In this document: positions 16,087 to 23,761 of the stretch, one piece after another
How the letters are laid out: the number at the start of each line of letters is the position of its first letter
How positions within the stretch are numbered: position 1 is the stretch's first letter
NCBI GenBank assembly: GCA_003427395.1
Contig: BFEA01000252.1
Location: 727,082-750,842 of the forward strand
DNA from: Chara braunii
Taxonomy: Eukaryota; Streptophyta; Charophyceae; Charales; Characeae
Reading direction: 5' to 3'
Length of the DNA stretch: 23,761 nt
The notes under the pieces: generated by a model
Told to the model about the DNA's origin: nothing
The model's input: only the letters and a program-made list of their open reading frames with translations
Database searches by the model: none
Program-made: the position numbers and the translations under genes

Positions 16087-16469
16087 AATAAACTTGGGAA
16101 CCTGAAAATCCTCAAAATAAAAAATTAGCGATTAATATGCAATTTGTTTATGAAGTTTCTTAACCAGGATTTGGAGCCACGAAGGTGTTGCTTCCAACTC
16201 GGCAAAATTCCTAATGACACAACTCATAATAATAGATTGGTCTCGAGTTTACCACGAACCTAAAACTGAAAATAAAATCTCTAGAACTTCTATTGTTCAA
16301 CCAAACAACCTTGGTGCATCTCACAATCATGCATTTTGACTATTTTTCGACCTCCACCTGCAAATTATATCTGATTCAGCACACACGACCCTAATCCCGA
16401 GCTTACTCACGCAATCATTAAAGGTGACATGTACAATGAGTTTTTTATTAATGTTGGTGTAAAAATTCA
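16087..16469. other. AT-rich intergenic DNA
   Basis: No gene, RNA or repeat that I can support. Confidence 0.4.
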
Positions 16470-16605
16470 TTCTCACTACTTTCACAAGAATTGAAATAGA
16501 AATGTACGATTCACTAGGCATGAATAGTCGTACAACATTTCTCACTACTTTCAGAAAAATTGAAATAGAAATGCACGATTCACTAGGTATGAATAGTCCT
16601 ACAAC
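16470..16605. repeat. Two-copy tandem repeat, 69 bp
   Basis: Units at 16470-16538 and 16539-16605 share CTCACTACTTTCA and GATTCACTAGG with few differences. Confidence 0.9.
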
Positions 16606-17298
16606 ATTTCAACGGATACAATTTATGAGAAAATCAGTTAAAATCGATTTGAAACTAGGCTAGCAGAGTGGTCAGGGGTCACTTGTCCGGTCGGGCCAAA
16701 AATAATAATAATAATAATTAAAATATATATATAATAATAAATATTATTTTGTATTTTAAATGTGGTGAAGAATTAAATAACAAAAGTGAACACATTTGAT
16801 TGAATCAACGTCATGGAGAACATATTATTCGACTTTTGATGCGGTCGTCGCAAAACCAGTTAGTATGGCATAATAAGGTAAAGTTACAGCAGCTTCATAT
16901 GAAAGTAGAATAAAAGTATATAGAACAGGGATTCCCCAATGATCAAATATATCAATACTGAGGCCCAATAGATCAAATTTGTACGGTAGGCATTAGACTT
17001 GATTAAAAGAAAGCTAAAAAAAAAAGTTACAAAAGAAAATTACTTTTGAAAAAAACTTCAAAAAAAAAGAACTTATGACACAATGAATAAAATGATAATG
17101 ACCGGGTTGAAAACATCCTTTGCCTGTTGTCAAAGCCTCACTCTCGCCTTCCTGACTAGTGACGGTAGTTATGCATTTCTGTTTGAATATTTTTCATGAT
17201 TTTGCCAACCGCTTCCCACCTGTGCAGACAACACCTAGTGTACTTAAGTGATTTTTTTAACAAACATCCAAGATGCGCATTAGAGATTGGGATTCCAG
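16606..17298. other. AT-rich region with possible short organelle-like frame
   Basis: An AAT-rich run lies at 16700-16745. On the minus strand 16992-16825 an open stretch of 56 codons (contains HWGIPVLYTFILLSYEAAVT, then LPYYAILTGF) has a hydrophobic, membrane-protein-like composition. I cannot assign it. It may be another mitochondrial fragment or chance. A-rich tracts follow at 17018-17070. Confidence 0.3.
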
Positions 17299-17366
17299 AC
17301 CCATCGTGTTGTGAACGAACATGTGTATTTTAACCCACCGTGTTATGAATGAACATGTGTATTTCA
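17299..17366. repeat. Two-copy tandem repeat, 34 bp
   Basis: Units start ACCCATCGTG (17299) and ACCCACCGTG (17333), both continuing with GAACATGTGTATTT. Confidence 0.85.
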
Positions 17367-17551
17367 ACCTTAGTTACAATTGTATTCTGTTCCGTTCTCT
17401 TTTTCTTGCAACATCTCTTTCGTTTTTCAGATCGTCTTTGCCTGCACCGATTTTTTTTGTCACTACAGTTCAGGTGAGGGTCAATAGTCCAAACCGGCAT
17501 CCTCACAACTGTTACATTCAAACAGAGGGATAGTAACGTATTGCCCAAATA
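17367..17551. other. No recognised gene
   Basis: Short frames only on both strands. Confidence 0.3.
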
Positions 17552-18600
17552 TCACAGCGCTGGAATGATAGTTCTAAACCCATTCTCTTGAACGTTATGA
17601 AAGTTTTTTTTGCTCTTACATAAAGGTTGTCGATTATTATCTTCATGTGCCACTTGAGGAACCTTAACAACTTTTTGTCTCAAAGTCGCCTTCTTCCCTT
17701 CCTTCACGGACCGCACCGCAACCTTGTTAAATTCCTCCTTTAGGTCAATTCTCCTCGCCGTCGGTTCATCATCGTTACACACATATAGTTTTCCTTCATT
17801 TTTTGTAGGTTTATAATTGTCATCGTCGCTTTCGCCTTTCTCTCCTTTAACGTTTCGACATAACGATGCAGTGCTTACAATACTCCCTCGTCCATTTATT
17901 AGTCTCTCGAATATTATATGTCCAACGTGGCTTAGGTGAGCCATAATGCAAGCAGTCATGAGTATCCATTACAATATTTTCTCTTTTTTTTTTTCTTCGG
18001 TGGAGCGCTTTATTCTACACCTTCTTCGCTTCTTTAATTGCTTTCAAACTCGGACCTCGCAATAAGTTGACCTCGTTACGGAGTTTTGCTATCTCCAACT
18101 AAAAATTGATTTTCACTATGTCGAGCTTCTTCAGTTTTCTTACATAACGCACATCGAGCCTCTTCAATTTTCTTACATAACGCAAATTGGTCATTTTTTT
18201 TCGCCTTGTTGTCAGCTACCCGTTTTTTTAGATAATTGATCTCTCGTTGTGATCTTTATATCTTATCTCCTTTATTTGCGCCTTCACCGAAAAGTAGTTT
18301 CTTCATATTTTTATTTTTTTTATTTTAACTACAACTTGATATTCTCAAAAGGCTCAAAAGGAGTTTCCCCGTTTTTCACCTTCAACCCTTTAAACACAAT
18401 TTCAATCTCTGCCTCGAACGGTTATCTCTGTTTTCTTCATTTTACCTTGAAGTTCCTTTAATATTTTTCTTTAATATTTTTCATTTTTTCTTCCTCCTCC
18501 TACTATATCAACTTTTTTCCTCATCATGGACGATTTTTGCATGTGGTCATAGCTCCATGGTGCAGTCATTCCCGACAAAAGTGGTTAGGTGAACCACAAG
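17552..18600 (-). pseudogene. Degenerate charged coding remnant, gag-like at best
   Basis: Reading the minus strand from 18600: a zinc-knuckle-like CYTCGSPNHFCRE stretch (CX2CX4HX4 with TGA where the last Cys is expected, 18570 region), then a Lys/Glu-rich broken frame, an 11-residue tandem repeat ALCKKIEEARC / ALCKKTEEARH (33-bp period, 18121-18186), a helical stretch (NEVNLLRGPSLKAIKEA) and finally a 135-codon open frame (17959-17552) rich in Lys, Asp and Asn with no domain I recognise. Knuckle plus coiled coil suggests a retroelement ORF1/gag remnant. That is an inference; multiple stops and shifts make it non-functional. Confidence 0.35.
18121..18186 (-). repeat. 33-bp in-frame tandem repeat
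   Basis: Units start TCGAGC at 18121 and 18154; the period is 11 codons and both units encode the same Cys/Lys/Glu-rich block on the minus strand. Confidence 0.85.
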
Positions 18601-19292
18601 TGTAGCAGCTTCATGGCGTCAGGGATGCTATTTTCCTTGTTATGATACAACGGATCTGTCTCTTATACACATCTAGATGTGTATAAGAGACAGGTAGTAC
18701 ATTGTTGTGGTATATTCCTTACGGAGGTTTCTATGTTGAAAATGAAGATCATGGTTACTGAAATCTTTCTTCCTTATCCTACTATATTAACTATTTTACT
18801 CATCATGGACGATTTTTTCATATGGTCATAGCTCCATGGTGCAATCATTCCCGACAAAAGTGGTTAGGTGAACCACAAGTGTAGATACAACGGATAATCT
18901 GGGGAAGTCAGTAAAGGTCAATCAAACTATTACTGTGGCAACGATGTTATGATTTGTAGTACATTGTTGTGGTATATTCCTTACGGAGGTTTCTATGTTG
19001 AAAATGAAGATCATGGTTACTGAAATCTTTCTTCCTTATCCTACTATATTAACTATTTTACTCATCATGGACGATTTTTTCATATGGTCATAGCTCCATG
19101 GTGCAATCATTCCCGACAAAAGTGGTTAGGTGAACCACAAGTGTAGATACAACGGATAATCGGGGGAAGTCAGTAAAGGTCAATCAAACTATTACTGTAG
19201 CAACGATGTTATGATTTGTAGTACATTGTTGTGGTATATTCCTTACGGAGGTTTCTATGTTGAAAATGAAGATCATAGTTACTGAAAATGAA
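18481..19292. repeat. 262-bp tandem repeat array
   Basis: The word GTAGTACATTGTTGTGG recurs at 18694, 18956 and 19218, exactly 262 bp apart. The partial first unit (18481-18655) is diverged and is cut by an adapter that replaces about 60 bp of the unit. All units retain the zinc-knuckle-like stretch on the minus strand. The last two full units are almost identical, so the copy number in the real genome may be larger. Confidence 0.9.
18656..18693. other. Nextera mate-pair junction adapter (artefact)
   Basis: Fourth exact 38-bp mosaic-end dimer, inside the 262-bp array. Relative to other units about 60 bp is missing at this place. Confidence 0.97.
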
Positions 19293-19492
19293 CATATACA
19301 TTCAATGAGCATGAAAATACAATAGAAGGCTATGGACGAAAGCAAGACAAAAAATAGGAGTACCCAGGACGATCGTTAGCGTTTATATGGAAGATGAAAG
19401 AGAAATAGATAAGGAAGATGAAAGAAGACAATACGTATAAAAATTCCCCAACGTAAATAGTCATTCAGGCTAGTATCTAGGGTTAGATGCAA
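19293..19492. other. Intergenic, shares words with a later repeat
   Basis: The segment AATACAATAGAAGG to AGTACCCAGG (about 19308-19368) resembles 20085-20140, where GCTATGGAC and AGCAAGACAAAAA recur. Confidence 0.5.
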
Positions 19493-19816
19493 GTTGTGTT
19501 TTTTTGCCCTCCGAATTGTTATCGTTGGGATCTATTGAATCAAAACACTTAGTTATATTGCCAGTTCAGTTGGCGACTTTCACCACTTCGCACCTACTCT
19601 CGAGTGGCCTTTCTGTCGTATTTCTCATTTAAAAATTAAAAGCAAAAATGAAAAAAAAGAATTCACCCTGGAGTTGTATTTTTTTGCCCTCCAAATTGCT
19701 ACCGTTGGGATCTATAGAATCAAAACACTTAGTTATGTTGTCAGTTGAGCTGGCGACTTTCACCACTTCGCACCTAATCTCGAGTGGCCTTTCTGCCGTA
19801 TTTCTCATTTAAAAGC
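19493..19816. repeat. Two-copy tandem repeat, 180 bp period
   Basis: The homologous parts run 19493-19635 and 19673-19815, starting with TTTTTTTGCCCTCC and ending GTATTTCTCATTTAAAA. Confidence 0.9.
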
Positions 19817-20232
19817 ATGTTAGGTTTCATACGAAAAACGAAAGAGGAATAAATATATTCGCTTCGGACCTTGGACGGAGCCTTTATCTGGGCCCACTTC
19901 AAAGTACTTTAAAAGCCAAACTCATTTAAAAGCATGTTAGGTTTCATACGAAAAACAGAATAGGAATAGATAGATTCGCTTCGGACCTTGCATGGAGCCT
20001 TTGTCTGGGCCCACTTCAAAGTACTTTAAAAGCCAAAATGAAACTTCTATTTTGTTGAGCGGGTTTTTATAAAAAAGAGCATTGAAATACAATACAACGC
20101 TATGGACTTAAGCAAGACAAAAACCGGGGTGTACCCGCCTGTTAGGTTTCATACGAAAAGCGAAAGAGGAGTAGATAGATTCGCTCCGGACCTTGGATGG
20201 AGCCTTTGTCGGGGCCCACTTCAAAGTACTGG
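19806..20232. repeat. Three copies of a ~115-bp repeat
   Basis: GTTAGGTTTCATACGAAAA occurs at 19819, 19936 and 20141. Copies 1 and 2 are in tandem (period 117) and copy 3 is separated by about 90 bp that resembles 19308-19368. All contain GGAGCCTTT and GGCCCACTTCAAAGTACT. Confidence 0.9.
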
Positions 20233-20465
20233 ACAATCTCGGAACTTTACCTAAAAGGAAAGTATCAATAGTAAAACATAATTAATTTCACCCAAATTGC
20301 ATTGGTCCGCCCAGTTCATATTGTAATCATGCACCGGGGTGAAATCTCTTTCCCTGCTTTCTTCCCCTGGGGCTCTGGGTGCCGCCGAGCCCAATCAGGT
20401 GGGACAGGCCCTTTCCTGCTAGATGTACGTAGAGAGTGCAGCCCCCATTTTATAGAAACATATTT
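20233..20465. other. No recognised gene
   Basis: A 66-codon plus-strand frame at 20302 shows no recognisable domain. Confidence 0.35.
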
Positions 20466-20563
20466 AGTGAATCCGATCGATAGTTACGAACATGTGCATT
20501 GAGCAATTGATGAGTTCAGTGAATCCAACAGATAGTTGCGAACAGGTACATTGAGCAATTGAT
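20466..20563. repeat. Two-copy tandem repeat, 52 bp
   Basis: Units at 20466-20511 and 20518-20563 share AGTGAATCC and CATTGAGCAATTGAT. Confidence 0.9.
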
Positions 20564-22880
20564 TTTCATCTCTGGGTTTTAGCATGATCTCATCCTTCCT
20601 TGGGTGCACATAAACATCCTTACCCTTCGTAGTCTGTTAGCACCCCTGGTCCCCCTTTTCGATGACTCGCTCCCCCTTCCTGTCTTTTCATTCCCCTCAC
20701 CCTGCATACCTCTCGCTCTCCGCGCGTCTCTCGCTCTCCGCGTGTCCCGCGCTCTCCGCACACATGTCACTCTCGTGTCTTGACTTTAGCGCTCTCGCCC
20801 GGGCTTACTAGGCCATTCGGTGATTTAACTGTTAATAAGAACACGCGGTATTCAAAACTCTACAGACATTAATGGTAGCGATAGTGAAATAAATAACCCT
20901 ATTAGTCGTAACAACAATGCTCACACCTTTACTGGCCATATACTTTGACTCACCACACAATTGGCTAGCTCGCGATCTTCTGCGCGTTTGCTTTCCATCT
21001 TTTTCGCACATTTAGTTATGGACCTACCTTCATTGATCTGATCTCACCTCTCGCTTCGACTTTGCAACTACAGTTTGCCCTTGTGAGGGAACTCGAGCGC
21101 TGTCACGCGTGGCTCAATACATGGCATGTTTCGACTATTCTCTTGAGCACATATAGTGGATCTCATCTCTCCGTCTAGTGGACCGTTGCAGAGTCCTTTG
21201 GTCACATGACATCACAATATGACAAACAGGCCCCACGGCTCTTCGGCGCATCGACCCCATGCCCCATCCATCATGGCCAGTAGAGGGGTTTGCACTTTGC
21301 ACCAGTTACTCGTAGCTTCCCCTCGCTTTGACTGCTCCCGACACACTCTGTCCCACGTACTCGCAGCCCCCCTTGCTCGCCTATTTCGGGCTTGAGCTCT
21401 AGTCTATCTCTATAATAGAATCCAAAGGAATGTATCAGCTTTGTACAACATTTGCGCATCGCAAATCAAATCACTCATGCGCAGCGCGGGAGCTTTGCGC
21501 ACACCGTATGTAAGATCGAACAACATCCACTTTGGCTTGTGGCAGGAAGAGTAGCCACACACTTGCTTATTCCTTATGCACACAACAGATCAGCTCGTCT
21601 CTCACTGTCATGTCCACGTTCAGCCCGCTATTGCCTACCGCTCAATCAGGCCATACCCGCATCTGTGGATACCAGGTACGCGCCCTTCTCCCCCTTGCTT
21701 GCCTCTCTTTTAATTGCGTTCCTGTTTGAGTCGTCTCCGTACTCATTACCCGTCCACGCTCATTCCCCGTCTCACTCGTCAACCGGCTCGTCTCAGCCAT
21801 GACCGAAGCACTCTCGCCCTGCGCACGACCAACGTTCAGAATCGATCTGTGCTGAGAGAGGCGTACGCCAGGCTCACTTCCCCCTTGCTCCTACTACCCC
21901 TTTTCCTTACCACCGACGAGCCAAACAGGCTTTTCCTCTCCCTTTCGATTGTCCCGTCGAGCAAGAATAACGACCAATCGGATGTGTTGCGGGTTGTGTA
22001 CGCCTAGCACATTAACTCTATCCCCCTTCACATTAGCCAACCGGGCTGTCTGAATCCTGAACGAAGTACTGGAGTAGGCGGGGTACACCAGGCTTGTCCC
22101 TCACTCCTTCCCCAGTCTGAATGTCCTCTGCCTCTCGCGGGCAGCTACTATATGCTTTGAAACGCAAGTCCCATTTTCACGAGCTCACCCAGTCCACACC
22201 TTCACTCGACCGGCCCCGAAGCTGAACGCTGGCACCTTCGGTACTGTGTCTTCAAACCAAGGACATTTTCAGTTCCCTCAGCCACGCCGAGCCCCCAAGC
22301 TCGTCAATCCTCGTACTTCGAATTATCAGCGTCAATTTAATAGGGTCCGCCCTTAATCCGTAGCCTGGTAGCCATATCCGGAATATGCACCACTCTTGAA
22401 CCAAAATCAAATTAATATCGTCAAGCTGGAGCGAATCGCAGGCGTATCAGACCAAAGCAAATACTGTTCCAGAGAGCCGTATCCATGCCAAACCTGAAAC
22501 CATACCAACACAGCGATGTCGCGCCACAACACGAGTGTCGAGTCAGTGGTCGTATGCAAATTCATTTAATCAGTTGCCTCATAGTATGTTGTTCTAGTTC
22601 CTTACCAGTGACCGAACCTGAAAATTAGGAACAGACCGCGGTATGCCGCCCCAGTACCATACGTGTGTCGAACCAATCATACCCAAAGATAATTGTTTCA
22701 AACTTCAAAGACTTGCAGCCATGCCGAACCAGTGACCGTACCTGAACTGGAGGCAAAAATTACGGCGTCAGGTCCCAATGCCGTAATAAGGAATAATAAT
22801 ATCTAACCGCAGTGAACCGTCCCAGTTCTGAGCTAGTGACCGTGTCGTCGTAACCAGGCTGGTGTACCAGAATGATGACA
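20564..22880. other. Long pyrimidine-biased intergenic region
   Basis: No gene is recognisable over about 2.3 kb. A CTCTCCGCGYGTCYC-type short repeat lies at 20708-20765. Loosely related words of the form GTACKCGCAG/CCAGG followed by CCCCCTTGCT recur without fixed period at about 21305, 21355, 21678, 21865, 21997 and 22083, suggesting an old, decayed repeat. CCAGTGACCG-ACCTGAA recurs at about 22608 and 22731. Confidence 0.4.
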
Positions 22881-22884
22881 TTAA

Positions 22885-23008
22885 ACCACGAGTACACCCA
22901 CACCTAAAATCCTGAAGCTACTTGCCCTTACGCACTGCTACTTTTCAAGCCTACGATGTGAGGGTACCTGCAGCGGGAATTTCGGAAGTGGCACCGGTGC
23001 CGGTGGTC
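22885..23008. mobile_element. TTAA-flanked MITE-like element I
   Basis: TTAA lies on both sides (22881-22884 and 23009-23012). The left end ACCACGAGTACACCCAC and the right end read inward GACCACCGGCACCGGTGCC resemble the diverged ends of element D. This shows the family is dispersed over the window. Ends are imperfect, so confidence is limited. Confidence 0.4.
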
Positions 23009-23109
23009 TTAAAAAAAAAAAAAAAAAAAGGAAAAAAAATGCCAAAGATCAATGATGTCATGGAAGGACGTCATGGAGGCCATATTCAAACGATCACTGT
23101 CCAGCATGC

Positions 23110-23175
23110 ATCTGACCACTATTACGGGGAGATCTGACCACTATTACGGGGAGATCTGACCACTATTACGGGGAG
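23110..23175. repeat. Three perfect 22-bp tandem units
   Basis: The unit starts ATCTGACCACTATTACGGGG and is repeated exactly at 23110, 23132 and 23154. Confidence 0.97.
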
Positions 23176-23267
23176 AGGAAAACATTGCTGTTTTTTCTTT
23201 TTTTCTCCTTTTGTTTTTTTCTTCCTTTCCTTGGCAATGCCAGCAACGCAGCGCGTATTCGTCTTGC

Positions 23268-23761
23268 TCAAAATGCCCTCGCTGAGGGCATACTCACACT
23301 AGCGCTGTTGAAATGCATCCAACCACTTTCACGGCCAAAGCTTTGTTGGCTTTTTTTTTTTTTTTTTTTTTTTTTTTGAGTCTGGCAGTCTGGCTCCCCG
23401 TGTTCCTCATTCTGCTCAAGTGTCCTCATTGAGGGCAGTACTCCAAAAAGTGTATCCGACTGCAATCAAGGCCAAAGCTTGTTTTGTTTTTGGGGTCTTT
23501 TTTTTTTTTTTTTTTTTTTTACGAGTCTGGCAGTCGTGTTCCCTGTGTTCCTTGTTCTGCCGAAGTGCCCTCACTGAGGTCAGTCGTGTTCCCTGTGTTC
23601 CTCGTTCTATCGAAGTGCCCTCACTGAGGTCAGTACTCCAAAAGTGAATCCAACTGCAATCACCGTTCCCCGTGTTCCTCATTCTGCCCAAGTGCCCTCA
23701 CTGAGGGCAGTACTCCAAAAAGTGTATCCGACTACCATCAAGGCCAAAGCTTGTTTTTTTT
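23268..23761. repeat. Poly(T)-containing ~145-bp repeat block
   Basis: Units combine a T tract (27 Ts at 23351-23377, 23 Ts at 23498-23520), GAGTCTGGCAGTC (23378 and 23523, period 145), a CCCCGTGTTCCTCATTCTGC word and a small palindrome GCCCTCACTGAGGGC, ending with AAGGCCAAAGCTTG. A partial older unit precedes (23268-23340) and an internal 50-bp duplication follows (about 23529-23628). The block runs off the window. Confidence 0.85.

Noticed and set aside
17299-20563. Possible CRISPR array from multiple direct repeats
   Set aside because: Units are directly tandem, of different periods and without unique spacers; the context is eukaryotic.
20579-20770. 63-codon minus-strand Arg/Ala-rich frame
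   Set aside because: It is a translation of the short CTCTCCGCG-type repeat and has no other support.

Overview
This is a gene-poor, repeat-dominated eukaryotic nuclear-type window. There is no operon structure and no intact protein-coding gene. The fragments of rpl2, rps19, rps3, rpl16, ccmFN, cox1 and large-subunit rRNA have the plant-type mitochondrial sequence and gene set, so the source is most likely a streptophyte (a charophyte alga or bryophyte-like plant). That inference rests on recognised protein and RNA motifs, not on any database comparison.

Layout. 1-430: a probable tRNA-derived SINE on the minus strand. 876-4095: a cluster of short GC-rich elements whose ends read TTAA + ACCACCAGTAC (and variants). 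Several abut and share one TTAA, as expected for a TTAA-target MITE family. Inside this cluster (2338-3169) sits a different inverted-repeat element built from CCGGACA-type subrepeats. 4096-5280: no recognisable gene. 5281-11021: a decayed Penelope-like retroelement (PLE) on the minus strand. Read 5' to 3' it has a Pro-rich and charged coiled-coil N-terminus, a GIY-YIG endonuclease (partly duplicated), a basic linker, a CxC...CxxH cluster and a reverse transcriptase with GIPMG and FVDD motifs. The endonuclease therefore lies N-terminal to the RT, as in the Chlamys/Naiad type. 11022-15590: a mosaic of scrambled mitochondrial fragments in both orientations, interrupted by extra copies of the sequence upstream of the PLE and of the PLE tail.

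Four copies of the 38-bp Nextera mate-pair junction adapter (13308, 13398, 13811, 18656) remain in the sequence. At least 13.3-13.85 kb and 18.65 kb are therefore artificial joins, and the mitochondrial mosaic must be treated with suspicion. Single Ns fall at homologous positions in the repeat copies, as expected from collapsed repeats.

15590-23761: AT-rich intergenic DNA with many tandem repeats (periods of about 40, 69, 34, 33, 262, 180, 117, 52 and 22 bp). It includes a degenerate minus-strand coding remnant with an 11-residue repeat and a zinc-knuckle-like motif, a further TTAA element at 22885-23008, and a poly(T)-containing repeat block to the end.

The most interesting biology is the permuted PLE with its long N-terminal extension and the TTAA-joined MITE array. 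The most consequential practical observation is the retained mate-pair adapters.
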